A stretch of DNA of 64,000 bases from Sphingobacterium sp. N143 (GCF_030325625.1 NZ_JACAIS010000002.1:62001-126000); one strand, 5' to 3'. Positions 43,804 through 53,400 are shown, numbered from the stretch's first letter. The notes: generated from the sequence alone by a model not told the origin. A program made the numbers and translations.

Positions 43804-45237
43804 TTAAGAATTGGAAATTTCCAATGGGATTTCTTGTTTGACGGACAGGCCCATATCCTGCGCCTGTCTGACCAGGTATTGATAAGCTTCGACTCTAGAA
43901 TTAGGGATTTCTCCTTCCAGGATTGCTTCGCGGATCAAATTTTTCAATTTTCCAACAGTACGTCCTGGAGTCAGCCCAAATAACAGCATAATATCTTCAC
44001 CACTAATGGGGGGCTGCCAATTCCGGATCTTATCCCGCTCCTCCACATCTTTCAGTTTTTGCTTAACAAGTTCAAAATTCTGTCGATACTTTTTCTTCTT
44101 AAACTCATTTTTGGTAGTCACATCGGCATGGCACAGCATCATTAAAGCCTCGATATCATCTCCAGCTTCAAAGAGTAGGCGTCTGACGGCAGAATCCGTG
44201 ACAATATCCTGCGCCAGGACAATTGGACGGAGATGCAACTGTACAAGTTTCTGTACAAATTTCATCTTCTCATTCAATGGCAGCTTCAACTCGGCAAAGA
44301 GCTTAGGGACCATACGTGCTCCCCGGTCCTCATGCCCATGGAAGGTCCAACCTAATTTTTTATCAAACCGTTTGGTAGCAGGCTTGGCAATATCATGCAT
44401 AATGGCTGCCCAGCGCAGCCAAAGGTCATCCGACAATTCACATACATTATCCAGAACTTCCAGGGTATGATAGAAATTATCCTTATGCCCTTTTCCGTCA
44501 ATGATATCAACGCCATGCAAATGGTACATTGCCGGAAAGATCAATTCCAACAGTCCGGTATCAAAAAGATATTTAAATCCTACTGAAGGCTTAGGAGAAA
44601 GAATAATTTTATTGATTTCATCAATAATGCGTTCCTTTGAAATGATCTTGATCCGATCTTTCGTTGCTGTGATTGCCGTAATGGCATCAATAGCGATCTT
44701 AAAATTCAGTTGTGTCGCAAAACGGATCGCACGCATCATTCGTAGCGGATCGTCAGAAAATGTTTCAATGGGATCAAGCGGGGTACGAATCAAGCGATGT
44801 TCGAGATCATGGATACCATTAAATGGGTCAACCAATGTACCATAATCCGATTTATTTAACGAGAAAGCCATCGCATTGATGGTAAAATCGCGGCGATTTT
44901 GATCATCCGCCAGTGTACCGTCTTCTACAATTGGTTTACGCGAATTGGCACGATAGGACTCTCGTCGAGCACCCACAAATTCTACATTCAATCCTTCATA
45001 AACCAACATTGCTGTTCCAAAATTCTTGTAAACGGCAACTTTAGTATGAAGTTTTTCACCCAATAAAGTGGCAAATTCAATGCCACTGCCCACCACCACA
45101 ATATCCACATCATTCTTAAACGGACGCTTCATAATATAATCACGCACATACCCCCCAATGACATAACACGCAGTATTTGTCTTTTCAGCGAGCTCTTTAA
45201 TGATAGAAAATATTGGATGTTGTAAATTATCGCACAT
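43804..45237 (-). CDS. cca: CCA tRNA nucleotidyltransferase with HD domain
   Basis: 477 residues. The class II nucleotidyltransferase head has YVIGGYVRDYIMKRPFKNDVD (read as two parts), the catalytic Asp pair in NDVDIVVVGSG, and RRDFTINAMAFSLNK. The RNA-binding neck includes EDPLRMMRAIRFA-like DDPLRMMRAIRFATQLNF, and an HD domain follows with WAAIMHDIAKPATKRF and HGHEDRGARM. The enzyme adds or repairs the tRNA 3'-CCA end; the HD domain may give phosphatase or phosphodiesterase activity. Monocistronic, with a -7 box just upstream. Confidence 0.9.
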   Translation of the reverse strand: MCDNLQHPIFSIIKELAEKTNTACYVIGGYVRDYIMKRPFKNDVDIVVVGSGIEFATLLGEKLHTKVAVYKNFGTAMLVYEGLNVEFVGARRESYRANSRKPIVEDGTLADDQNRRDFTINAMAFSLNKSDYGTLVDPFNGIHDLEHRLIRTPLDPIETFSDDPLRMMRAIRFATQLNFKIAIDAITAITATKDRIKIISKERIIDEINKIILSPKPSVGFKYLFDTGLLELIFPAMYHLHGVDIIDGKGHKDNFYHTLEVLDNVCELSDDLWLRWAAIMHDIAKPATKRFDKKLGWTFHGHEDRGARMVPKLFAELKLPLNEKMKFVQKLVQLHLRPIVLAQDIVTDSAVRRLLFEAGDDIEALMMLCHADVTTKNEFKKKKYRQNFELVKQKLKDVEERDKIRNWQPPISGEDIMLLFGLTPGRTVGKLKNLIREAILEGEIPNSRVEAYQYLVRQAQDMGLSVKQEIPLEISNS

Positions 45238-45271
45238 AGTTAGAACAGCAGGTAAAAACCAAAACAGTTTG

Positions 45272-45279
45272 CAAAAGTA
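45272..45279 (-). promoter_or_regulatory. -7 box of cca
   Basis: TACTTTTG on the minus strand is an exact TAnnTTTG match, 35 bases before the start at 45237. No clear -33. Confidence 0.45.
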
Positions 45280-45292
45280 ATAATTTTTTCCC

Positions 45293-46348
45293 CTAATCCC
45301 TATCTTTGGATAGTTTACGGAATGCCAATGGATTTTTAAGCAGCTCTGCTTGCTCTCGGCGGCGTTTTACGATGTGAAGTGCAGCGAAAATAGCTTCCAC
45401 AAAAGAGCTGGACGATGCCAGGTTTTTCCCGGCAATATCATAACCCGTGCCGTGATCTGGCGATGTACGGACAATAGGCAGCCCAGCAGTAAAATTCACA
45501 CCGGCGCCATTGGCGATATGCTTGAAGGGTATTAATCCCTGATCGTGGTACATGGCCAAGACGGCATCAAATTTTTCATAGGCCCCTTTTGCAAAGAAAC
45601 CATCAGCAGGATAAGGTCCAAAGCAGAATATACCCTGTTCATTTGCTTTTTCCAGCGTTGGCCGGATAATCTGGTCATCTTCAGTCCCTATAATTCCATG
45701 ATCCCCGGCATGTGGATTAAGCCCAAGAACGGCTATTTTGGGTTTCTCAATCCAAAAATCCTTCTTCAAAGATTCATTCATCAGGATCAATTTTTTCAGG
45801 ATCGCATCTTCCGTAATATTTGCCGCTACATCATGCAATGGAATATGTCCAGTCACAACCCCGATGCGCAATTCATCACAGACCATAAACATCAGCACAT
45901 CATCCGCCTCCACTTTAGCTTGCAAATATTCTGTATGTCCCGGAAATTGAAATCCTTCTTGCTGAATATTGTGCTTATTGATCGGTGCCGTTACCAAAGC
46001 ATCTATTTTGCCCGCTTTCAGATCGTCAATCGCCCTTTCCAAAGATAAAAAGGCGTATTTCCCACCAATTTCATTCTCCTCGCCCAGTGTTATTTTGACA
46101 TCTTCCTGCCAACAATTGATCATATTGGCCCTTTTGCTGTGGGCTTGCTCAGGATCATTGATCACATTAAAACTAAAATCATTTACCCCAATGGCCTTAC
46201 GATGAAATGAAGCAACTTTTGTATTTCCATAAACCACAGGTGTAAAGAAATCACACATACGCTGATCTACCAAAGATTTAATAATTACTTCAAGTCCAAT
46301 GCCGTTTATATCGCCAACGGTAATACCGATTTTTAGTTTATCACTCAT
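45293..46348 (-). CDS. pdxA: 4-hydroxythreonine-4-phosphate dehydrogenase PdxA
   Basis: 351 residues. PdxA landmarks: KIGITVGDINGIGLEVIIK (start), VTAPINKHNIQQEGFQFPGHTEYL (read in two parts; zinc His), HIPLHDV with a second ligand, and AMYHDQGLIPFK. It oxidises 4-phosphohydroxythreonine in pyridoxal phosphate synthesis. It is divergent from rsmA; the 174-base gap carries low-complexity repeats and a promoter box at 46369-46376. No other pdx genes are here. Confidence 0.92.
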   Translation of the reverse strand: MSDKLKIGITVGDINGIGLEVIIKSLVDQRMCDFFTPVVYGNTKVASFHRKAIGVNDFSFNVINDPEQAHSKRANMINCWQEDVKITLGEENEIGGKYAFLSLERAIDDLKAGKIDALVTAPINKHNIQQEGFQFPGHTEYLQAKVEADDVLMFMVCDELRIGVVTGHIPLHDVAANITEDAILKKLILMNESLKKDFWIEKPKIAVLGLNPHAGDHGIIGTEDDQIIRPTLEKANEQGIFCFGPYPADGFFAKGAYEKFDAVLAMYHDQGLIPFKHIANGAGVNFTAGLPIVRTSPDHGTGYDIAGKNLASSSSFVEAIFAALHIVKRRREQAELLKNPLAFRKLSKDRD

Positions 46349-46368
46349 CCTATTTAAAAGCTTTGAAT

Positions 46369-46376
46369 CAAAAATA
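46369..46376 (-). promoter_or_regulatory. -7 box of pdxA
   Basis: TATTTTTG on the minus strand matches TAnnTTTG exactly, about 21 bases from the start at 46348. Confidence 0.4.
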
Positions 46377-46388
46377 GGGATTTTTTTT

Positions 46389-46502
46389 TAGTATTGAGTA
46401 GTTAGATATGAGTATTGAGATTTTGGATGTACGAGCCCCTGGCCTTAAAGCTTTCTCTCCCTTTTGAATTTTTACTTTTGACTTTTTACTTTATAAAGCT
46501 TT
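46389..46502. repeat. Low-complexity interspersed repeat-like stretch between pdxA and rsmA
   Basis: Two degenerate motifs occur. The first is AGTATTGAG twice (about 46391 and 46409), separated by TAGTTAGATATG. The second is a run of TTTTGA / TTTTTACTT units (about 46462-46492) flanked by AAAGCTTT (46447-46454) and AAAGCTTT (46496-46503). A reverse-oriented version of the second is at about 43739-43768, so it looks like a family of short intergenic repeats. Confidence 0.4.
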
Positions 46503-46510
46503 TAAATTTC

Positions 46511-46518
46511 TAATTTTG
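46511..46518 (+). promoter_or_regulatory. -7 box of rsmA
   Basis: TAATTTTG is an exact consensus match that ends 4 bases before the ATG at 46523, so the transcript would start close to or at the start codon (leaderless or nearly so). Confidence 0.4.
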
Positions 46519-46522
46519 TGTC

Positions 46523-47302
46523 ATGAGTACAGTTAGAGCAAAAAAACATTTAGGACAGCATTTCTTGAATGATAAGAATGCCGCACAGCGTATCGTTGAA
46601 GCCTTAGATCCTAAATTGGGTTTTGGCCAGGTACTCGAAGTCGGTCCGGGAATGGGTGTGCTTTCTGATTTTCTATTACAGAAAGAAGAGTATGAGACCT
46701 ATTTGATCGACGTTGACGATGAATCCATTGCCTATCTGGACGATAAGTACCCACAGCTGGGTGAGCGGTTAATTCACGGGGATTTCCTGCATCTTGATTT
46801 TTCGCAGCATTTCGGTGAGAAGATGGCCGTGATCGGAAACTTTCCCTATAATATTTCCTCCCAGATCCTTTTTAAAATTTTGGATGAACGACAACGTGTC
46901 GTTCAAATGGCAGGTATGTTTCAGAAAGAGGTCGCTGAGCGCTGTACGGCAAAGGCGGGCAGTAAAGAATATGGTATCTTGAGTGTTTTTCTTCAGGCTT
47001 ACTATAAAGTAGAATATTTATTTACCGTCAAGGCAGGGGCATTTAATCCACCTCCAAAAGTATTGTCGGGGGTAATCCGCATGACCCGGAATGACCGTGA
47101 AAAACTGGATTGTGATGAAAAGTTATTTTGGCGGGTCGTTAAAGCGGGCTTCAACCAGCGTCGAAAAACCCTGCGCAACTCCCTTTCAGGTGTCATTCCT
47201 AAGGACAGAATGTCGGATAACCCGCTTTATGAGCTACGTGCAGAGCGGTTGACTGTGGAAGATTTTGTCAGCTTAACCAACGAGATCGCAAATTGCCTTT
47301 AA
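46523..47302 (+). CDS. rsmA: 16S rRNA (A1518/A1519) dimethyltransferase RsmA (KsgA)
   Basis: 259 residues. KKHLGQHFLNDKNAAQRIVE at the start, the SAM motif VLEVGPGMGVLSDFL (about 37-51), the catalytic GNFPYNISSQILFK (about 112-125), and MFQKEVAERC are diagnostic. It dimethylates two adjacent adenines in helix 45 of 16S rRNA during 30S maturation. The FAD monooxygenase gene follows with one base between, so they are probably co-transcribed. Confidence 0.93.
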   Translation: MSTVRAKKHLGQHFLNDKNAAQRIVEALDPKLGFGQVLEVGPGMGVLSDFLLQKEEYETYLIDVDDESIAYLDDKYPQLGERLIHGDFLHLDFSQHFGEKMAVIGNFPYNISSQILFKILDERQRVVQMAGMFQKEVAERCTAKAGSKEYGILSVFLQAYYKVEYLFTVKAGAFNPPPKVLSGVIRMTRNDREKLDCDEKLFWRVVKAGFNQRRKTLRNSLSGVIPKDRMSDNPLYELRAERLTVEDFVSLTNEIANCL

Positions 47303-47303
47303 T

Positions 47304-48482
47304 ATGATGCTGGTAGATGGCACATGTATCATTGTCGGTGGCGGAATAGCTGGATTATGTGCAGCAATCGGCCTCGGAAACATGGGTATTGAAGCCCATG
47401 TCTATGAAAGTGCATCCGAACTGAAAGGCATAGGTGCGGGCTTTGGCCTTGCCGCCAATGCCATGCAGGCTTTGGAACATCTTGGGATCAAAGAGGAGAT
47501 CAGTCTACTGGGGCACTATCTTGATTCTTATCATGTCTTGGATCAAGGGGGGGCTATTTTGGTTGCACCAAGCACCCAATCGATCAGTCAAAAGTATCAA
47601 CAAGATAATTTTGCAATCCATCGTGCTGATCTACATCGGTTCCTTTTATCCAAAATCCCCGACAGCCAAATTCATCTCGGTAAACGGGCCGTTTCTTTTG
47701 AGCGTGAAGGCGACGGGGTACACGTTCATTTTGCCGATGGAAGCCAGGTATCAGGGCAGACGCTTTTGGTAGCCGATGGAGTACATTCACTTTTACGTCA
47801 ACAATTGGTTCCGGGCTCTATTCCACGTTATGCGGGGTACACCTGTTGGCGGGCAACCATTGATAATAGCAGCATACAGCTTAAAGAAGGCAGTGAAACC
47901 TGGGGGAATAAAGGTCGTTTTGGAATGACCCCTTTGGTAGGCAACCGTATCTACTGGTATGCCTGTATTAATAGCTCACCACAAAACCCTGTTTTGAAAC
48001 GTTGGACAACGACAGAGCTGCTAGATAATTTTAAGCATTACCATAGCCCTATTCCAACGATCTTGGCAGAAACAAGGGACAGCGACCTGATTTCGAATGA
48101 TATTATCGATATTGCCCCTCTCCGCCAGCTGGCATTTGACAATATCCTATTGCTCGGAGATGCTGGCCATGCAACCACACCCAATTTAGGACAGGGAGCC
48201 TGTCAGGCCATCGAAGATGTTGCCGTGCTCATGGATGAGCTGAACATGGCAACATCCATTCCACAGGCTTTCAAACGGTTTGAAAAAAGACGGCTCGAAC
48301 GGGTAAATTATATCTGCAACACGTCCTGGAAAATAGGAAAAATTGCCCAATGGGAACATCCCCTATTGATTGGGATGCGCAATTTTTGTATGAAAGTCAT
48401 GCCCAACAGTCTGAAGCAGCAACAGTTAAACAAATTATTGTCCGTAGACTTTATGCAAATCCATCGTAGCGCTGACCGATGA
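47304..48482 (+). CDS. FAD-dependent monooxygenase (UbiH/TetX-like)
   Basis: 392 residues. The FAD-binding GxGxxG is IIVGGGIAGLCAAIGLGNMG (11-30), the DG motif is LLVADGVHSLLR (about 154-165), and the GD motif is LLGDAGHATTPNLGQGACQAIED (about 285-307, split in the middle). These mark a class A flavoprotein monooxygenase; TetX, aromatic hydroxylases and ubiquinone hydroxylases share it. Substrate not determinable. It starts one base after rsmA. A second ATG at codon 2 may be used. Confidence 0.85.
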   Translation: MMLVDGTCIIVGGGIAGLCAAIGLGNMGIEAHVYESASELKGIGAGFGLAANAMQALEHLGIKEEISLLGHYLDSYHVLDQGGAILVAPSTQSISQKYQQDNFAIHRADLHRFLLSKIPDSQIHLGKRAVSFEREGDGVHVHFADGSQVSGQTLLVADGVHSLLRQQLVPGSIPRYAGYTCWRATIDNSSIQLKEGSETWGNKGRFGMTPLVGNRIYWYACINSSPQNPVLKRWTTTELLDNFKHYHSPIPTILAETRDSDLISNDIIDIAPLRQLAFDNILLLGDAGHATTPNLGQGACQAIEDVAVLMDELNMATSIPQAFKRFEKRRLERVNYICNTSWKIGKIAQWEHPLLIGMRNFCMKVMPNSLKQQQLNKLLSVDFMQIHRSADR

Positions 48483-48571
48483 TCGAGTACTTTTCGAGCA
48501 CGGTTTAACGCATGGGAGGTGAATATGATAAGAGTAAGAAACGCAGGAATATACATAACTAATTTAAATCG

Positions 48572-49501
48572 ATGAAAACCAACATTCTGATTGTCGACGA
48601 CATCCATGAGATCATGCTCAGGAAATTTGAACAGGCAGGAATTTCCTATAACTATCAACCTGACATCCAGCGGGAAGATGCCGAAAAAATCATCGCTGAT
48701 TATTCGGGATTGGTCATCCGATCCAAATTTCAGGTAGATCGCGCTTTTTTTGAGTTAGCCCCCAACCTACGTTTTATTGCACGTGCAGGGGCCGGTATGG
48801 ATAACATAGACGATGAATGTGCATTACAAAAGCAAGTAGCCTTAATTTCTGCCAATGAAGGTAACTGTGATGCGGTAGGCGAGCATATGATCGGTATGCT
48901 ACTGAGCCTGATGAACAACCTAAACCGTGCTGATCAGCAAGTGCGGTCAGGCCAATGGCTGCGTGAAGCCAACCGTGGATATGAACTTAAAGGACGCACT
49001 GTTGGTTTGATCGGATATGGGCATAATGGTATGGCAATGGCGAAAAAACTATCCGGTTTTGATGTCCATGTGTTAGCCTATGATAAATACCGGGTCGATT
49101 ATACCGACCAGTATGCACAGGCTGCAGACATGGAAACCATCTATCAACAGGCCGACATTCTAAGTTTTCACATCCCCTTAACGGCTGAAACCGAAGGTAT
49201 GATCGACCGACAGTATCTCTCCAGATTTGAGAAACCCATCTTCTTCTTACTTGGTGCGCGGGGAGGCATTGTCCATGTGCCCGCTGTATTGCATGGACTC
49301 GATCAAGGCTCCATTCTGGGAGCTGCCTTTGATGTGCTGCCCGTGGAAAAATTCCCCAAATTAGCGGAACAGCATTGGTATCAGGATCTCATCGGGCGGG
49401 AAAACGTTATGTTATCACCCCATGTTGCTGGCTGGACCTTTGAAAGCTACTATAAGCTGTCAGCCGTAGCTGCCGACAAAATTATTAGGTTTTTAAAGTA
49501 A
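48572..49501 (+). CDS. D-2-hydroxyacid dehydrogenase, NAD-binding
   Basis: 309 residues. Landmarks are LRFIARAGAGMDNIDDECAL (substrate domain), the dinucleotide fold GRTVGLIGYGHNGMAMAKKL (about 140-159) with the next strand's Asp in VLAYDKYR, and late ILGAAFDVLPVEKFP and LSPHVAGWTFES with the catalytic His. The substrate motif in the Arg position (GARGG) is intact. It is related to phosphoglycerate or glyoxylate/hydroxypyruvate reductases, and the exact substrate is unclear. It is separated by 89 bases from the monooxygenase gene. Confidence 0.83.
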   Translation: MKTNILIVDDIHEIMLRKFEQAGISYNYQPDIQREDAEKIIADYSGLVIRSKFQVDRAFFELAPNLRFIARAGAGMDNIDDECALQKQVALISANEGNCDAVGEHMIGMLLSLMNNLNRADQQVRSGQWLREANRGYELKGRTVGLIGYGHNGMAMAKKLSGFDVHVLAYDKYRVDYTDQYAQAADMETIYQQADILSFHIPLTAETEGMIDRQYLSRFEKPIFFLLGARGGIVHVPAVLHGLDQGSILGAAFDVLPVEKFPKLAEQHWYQDLIGRENVMLSPHVAGWTFESYYKLSAVAADKIIRFLK

Positions 49502-49510
49502 TGATGATCA

Positions 49511-50389
49511 TCAAAATCTTCCGTATTCAATACTGCACAAAACAACGATCAGAAATTGAATGACCAGGCTTCCATCCAATAAATAGGCGTAATGATAATG
49601 ATCTTTGGTCTTAAATACCGCTAGTTTCAATAAGGCCAGTATCAGCACATTAGTCAGGATAAGTCCGGTTTTAATATACAATGCATAAGGGGCGACAATA
49701 ATCAGAAGACAATGCAGCACCACTAATGTATAGGTCAAATTTTTTGCTTTCTGCTCGCCTAGCATATTGGGGAGCGTACGTAGATGGTAATACGAATCTT
49801 GTTGGATATCACGGATATCGAAAGGAAGCGTACAGATGATCAGGAAGATAAACTTCAATCCACAGAGTGCGACAAACACCCAACGATCGATAGGATCCGC
49901 CATGTTCAACAGCTCGACATAAGGAAGTACCACACTACTGCAGACCCAGACCAAAGCAATATGAAAGATCTTGGCTCCTGGGATCTGTCGAAGTCCTACT
50001 TTCCGGTCATGGAAAGTAAACAGCGGCATGCCATATAATAAACTTAATACGCCAATAAAGCCCAAAAATAGAAATGAATAGATATGGATATGCCACAAAC
50101 TATAGCAGAGAATGGCCAAAGCAATACCGTTGTTCATCCACATCACCCATTCATGGTTAAATATCCAGCGCGTACGGGGAAATTTTGATTCTTTCGGGTT
50201 CTTGGGTTTGGACCACCACAGGCTAAAATTATAAAGTAACAGGGTTGCTGTCCCTTCCACCAAAACAATATACCAATTGATCTGCCGTTCAAAAATAATA
50301 TAAGTGAGTGCACATTGTGCCATAGCGGCCAATGCGATTAAAAGATTCGTGTAGATACTGATATAAAATAGCTTTCTTAGAAACAACAT
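49511..50389 (-). CDS. UbiA-like polytopic membrane protein without the first Asp motif
   Basis: 292 residues with about eight membrane segments. The second UbiA motif is kept in ICTLPFDIRDIQQDSYYHLR (Asp-x-x-Asp pattern at about 193-200). The place of the first motif (N-D-x-x-D) is taken by YNFSLWWSKPKNPKESKFPR, with no Asp. Genuine UbiA prenyltransferases need both to bind diphosphate through Mg2+. It may bind another substrate or be non-catalytic. It is convergent with the dehydrogenase and divergent from acs. Confidence 0.6.
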   Translation of the reverse strand: MLFLRKLFYISIYTNLLIALAAMAQCALTYIIFERQINWYIVLVEGTATLLLYNFSLWWSKPKNPKESKFPRTRWIFNHEWVMWMNNGIALAILCYSLWHIHIYSFLFLGFIGVLSLLYGMPLFTFHDRKVGLRQIPGAKIFHIALVWVCSSVVLPYVELLNMADPIDRWVFVALCGLKFIFLIICTLPFDIRDIQQDSYYHLRTLPNMLGEQKAKNLTYTLVVLHCLLIIVAPYALYIKTGLILTNVLILALLKLAVFKTKDHYHYAYLLDGSLVIQFLIVVLCSIEYGRF

Positions 50390-50576
50390 CGCTCTGGTAA
50401 ATCTAACTGCAATATAACAATCTTGATAGATAAAAGTCGTTTAACATTATATTAAACATCAAATTGTTGATAAAATGAGCAAAAACCGCTAAATTGTACA
50501 CCGAAATTGATTTATAAAAAACAATTTCGCAACGATAACAATATAAATTAAAATAAATCATAATAATCCTATAACG

Positions 50577-52493
50577 ATGAGCCTACAAATAAAATCATTT
50601 GAAGAATATCAAAGTGAGTATAAGCGAAGTGTAGAACAACCTGAAGAATTCTGGGCGAGCATAGCAGATCATTTTTTTTGGAAAAGAAAATGGAATAAAG
50701 TGCTGGACTGGAACTTTAAGGAGCCAAATGTCAAATGGTTTGAGGGGGCCAAATTAAATATTACCGAGAACTGTCTCGACCGGCATATTTATGCCAATGG
50801 TGACAAACCTGCGATCATCTGGGAGCCCAATGATCCAAATGAGGCACATCGCATCCTTTCGTACAAACAGTTGCTTCAAAAAGTAGAGCAATTTGCCAAC
50901 GTACTGAAGAATAACAACATCAAAAAGGGTGACCGGGTATGTATTTACTTACCGATGGTTCCAGAATTGGTGATTGCGGTACTGGCCTGTGCACGTATCG
51001 GTGCTATCCACTCTGTTGTATTTGGCGGATTCTCGGCACGTTCCATTGCGGACCGCATCGTCGATGCCGAATGCAAATTGATCGTTACTTCTGATGGCAG
51101 CTACCGTGGCAACAAAACAATTGGTCTAAAAAATATTGTAGACGATGCCTTGATGCAATGCGATACGGTTGAAAAAGTAATTGTTTTGACTCGTACACGC
51201 ACTCCGGTATCCATGATCAAAGGACGTGATGTGTGGTGGGAAGATGAGATTAAGAAAGTCGAGACGCAAGGTAATCCTGCATGTCCTGCTGAAGAGATGG
51301 ATGCGGAGGATACGTTATTTATTCTTTATACATCCGGATCAACCGGTAAACCCAAAGGTGTGGTCCATACCTGTGGTGGTTACATGGTATACACGGGGTA
51401 CACCTTTATGAATACGTTCCAATACCAACCGAATGATGTATTTTTCTGTACAGCCGATATTGGCTGGATTACAGGACATAGTTATATCGTATATGGACCA
51501 TTGTCGCAGGGGGCAACTTCACTGATGTTCGAAGGTGTGCCAACATTCCCAGACGCCAGCCGTTATTGGGATATTGTGGATAAGTTCAAGGTCAATATCA
51601 TTTATACCTCACCAACGGCCTTACGCTCATTAATGGCTTTTGGTGATGACTTTGTCGACAAAAACGACCTTTCTTCCCTACGCGTATTGGGTTCGGTAGG
51701 TGAGCCGATCAATGAAGAAGCCTGGAATTGGTTTAACGAGAAAGTAGGCAAGAAAAACTGTCCGATTGTGGATACGTATTGGCAAACTGAAAACGGAGGT
51801 CACTTAATCACCTCTTTGGCCGGCGTCACTCCTGAAAAAGCGAGCTATGCCATGTTCCCCATGCCCGGTATACAACCCGCATTGATGGATGAGAGTGGTA
51901 AAGAGATCGACGGCAATGATGTCACTGGAAACCTGTGCATCAAATTCCCTTGGCCAGGTATGCTTCGTACCACCTGGGGAGACCATGAACGTTGTCGGCA
52001 GACCTATTTCTCGACCTACAATGATATGTACTTCACGGGAGATGGTTGTTACCGCAGTCCAGAGGGCTATTATAAGATAACAGGGCGTGTGGATGACGTA
52101 TTGAATGTATCGGGTCACCGTATCGGTACTGCCGAGGTAGAAAATGCCATCAATATGCACGCCGATGTTGTTGAATCGGCTATTGTAGGCTATCCGCATC
52201 CGGTGAAAGGCCAAGGCATTTACGCTTATGTGATCGCCAATCACCATACAGATGCTGATGCCACCAAGAAAGATATTATGGAAACGGTGTCTCGCATTAT
52301 CGGTCCAATTGCCAAACCAGATATTATCCAGTTTGTCGATGACCTTCCGAAGACACGTTCAGGAAAGATCATGCGCCGCATTCTCCGCAAGATTGCAGAG
52401 GGAGATGTAACCAATTTGGGCGATATATCCACCCTTCAAGATCCTGCAGTCGTAGAAGGAATCATAAAAGGTGCCGAAGGTCTGAAGAAATAA
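50577..52493 (+). CDS. acs: Acetyl-CoA synthetase
   Basis: 638 residues, full length. Adenylate-forming motifs: LYTSGSTGKPKGVVHTCGGY (about 256-275), DTYWQTENGGH (the tryptophan that limits acyl size), YFTGDGCYRSPEGYYKITGR, and the C-terminal PKTRSGKIMRRILRKIAEG with the regulatory acetylation lysine. It makes acetyl-CoA from acetate, ATP and CoA. A possible promoter upstream is TTG at 50467 followed after 20 bases by TAAATTG. Its terminator follows. Confidence 0.93.
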   Translation: MSLQIKSFEEYQSEYKRSVEQPEEFWASIADHFFWKRKWNKVLDWNFKEPNVKWFEGAKLNITENCLDRHIYANGDKPAIIWEPNDPNEAHRILSYKQLLQKVEQFANVLKNNNIKKGDRVCIYLPMVPELVIAVLACARIGAIHSVVFGGFSARSIADRIVDAECKLIVTSDGSYRGNKTIGLKNIVDDALMQCDTVEKVIVLTRTRTPVSMIKGRDVWWEDEIKKVETQGNPACPAEEMDAEDTLFILYTSGSTGKPKGVVHTCGGYMVYTGYTFMNTFQYQPNDVFFCTADIGWITGHSYIVYGPLSQGATSLMFEGVPTFPDASRYWDIVDKFKVNIIYTSPTALRSLMAFGDDFVDKNDLSSLRVLGSVGEPINEEAWNWFNEKVGKKNCPIVDTYWQTENGGHLITSLAGVTPEKASYAMFPMPGIQPALMDESGKEIDGNDVTGNLCIKFPWPGMLRTTWGDHERCRQTYFSTYNDMYFTGDGCYRSPEGYYKITGRVDDVLNVSGHRIGTAEVENAINMHADVVESAIVGYPHPVKGQGIYAYVIANHHTDADATKKDIMETVSRIIGPIAKPDIIQFVDDLPKTRSGKIMRRILRKIAEGDVTNLGDISTLQDPAVVEGIIKGAEGLKK

Positions 52494-52551
52494 TAAGCAA
52501 TATCCTTGTGCCGTCCTAAAATAGATGGACAGAATTTAAGAATAAATATAG

Positions 52552-52580
52552 GCCTTGCCGATTACACCGGCAAGGCTTTT
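52552..52580 (+). terminator. Terminator of acs
   Basis: Arms GCCTTGCCG (52552-52560) and CGGCAAGGC (52568-52576) make a 9-bp GC-rich stem with a 7-base loop, followed by TTTT. Confidence 0.85.
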
Positions 52581-52667
52581 CTATTTGTGTATTTTATTAA
52601 GTATTTGCACTTTTTATTCCCTAAGCTTTCTAATTTTTTCTAGTATCTGAAGAACTTAAATATGGTA

Positions 52668-52703
52668 AAAAAAATGGCCACATCATCACGACGTGGCCAA
52701 AAA
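52668..52703 (-). terminator. Terminator of the 52732-53163 gene
   Basis: Arms TGGCCAC (52675-52681) and GTGGCCA (52693-52699) with flanking A/T runs: on the minus strand the stem is followed by a long T tract. It lies about 30 bases beyond the stop of the gene. Confidence 0.75.
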
Positions 52704-52731
52704 TAAACATATGAATTTAATTAAACAGTTT

Positions 52732-53163
52732 CTATTTGTAAGCGTTTACAGAACTTGTGACCTTCCATGTTCCAGCCTCATTGATAAGTGTCACCAGATC
52801 TGTTTTTGTGAAATCCTCGAATTTCATGGTGATACGTGCGACCATATAGTTTTCAGATTCTTCCAGGATTTCGGTCGTTGTGCTACAGTTCAATTTTTCG
52901 CCTTTTTGTTTTTTCAAGAAGGAAATCACTTCCGAACGTTTATGGGTACGTGCCTGTTGGCCCTGGATTTTTTGGCTGAAGTCGGCAGCAAACAATTGCT
53001 CCAGCCCTGCAGATGCACCTGCTGTCATGACCGTCACATAACTATCAATTGCTAAGTCGGCAGTAGATAGGTTCAATGATTTTCCGGGATCAGCTGCTGC
53101 CATGGTAAAAGTTGATATGCTGATCAATGCTACTGCGGCGAATGTCTTTACTAAAGTTTTCAT
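52732..53163 (-). CDS. Exported NTF2-like small protein
   Basis: 143 residues. The signal peptide MKTLVKTFAAVALISISTFTMAAA has a likely cleavage after AAA. The rest matches the lumazine-binding or NTF2-like fold: AIDSYVTVMTAGASAGLEQLF, then FSQKIQGQQARTHKRSEVISF and the late YMVARITMKFEDFTKTDLVTL ending WKVTSSVNAYK. Such proteins are periplasmic with unknown ligands. Monocistronic, with a -7 box at 53264-53271 and a strong terminator. Confidence 0.75.
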   Translation of the reverse strand: MKTLVKTFAAVALISISTFTMAAADPGKSLNLSTADLAIDSYVTVMTAGASAGLEQLFAADFSQKIQGQQARTHKRSEVISFLKKQKGEKLNCSTTTEILEESENYMVARITMKFEDFTKTDLVTLINEAGTWKVTSSVNAYK

Positions 53164-53263
53164 CGTTTATAATTTTTTACTTTATCGTGTTAGTTTTTTG
53201 TCTCTTTTCTTATTGTCGCAAGGATATGGATATTGTTGCATCATTTCCTTTAAGATTCTGATT

Positions 53264-53271
53264 CAAAAGTA
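53264..53271 (-). promoter_or_regulatory. -7 box of the NTF2-like gene
   Basis: TACTTTTG on the minus strand is an exact TAnnTTTG match, about 100 bases upstream of the start at 53163. Confidence 0.45.
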
Positions 53272-53400
53272 GGACAACACAGCATCTGTTTTTATTACAT
53301 TTAGACCAGCAGTAGAAAAAAGTCGGTAAGTGGTCGTAATGGAGCGGTGAATGCAGACCGGCTCGGACAAGAAAAAAGTAGATACCGAATAAGACTACTT

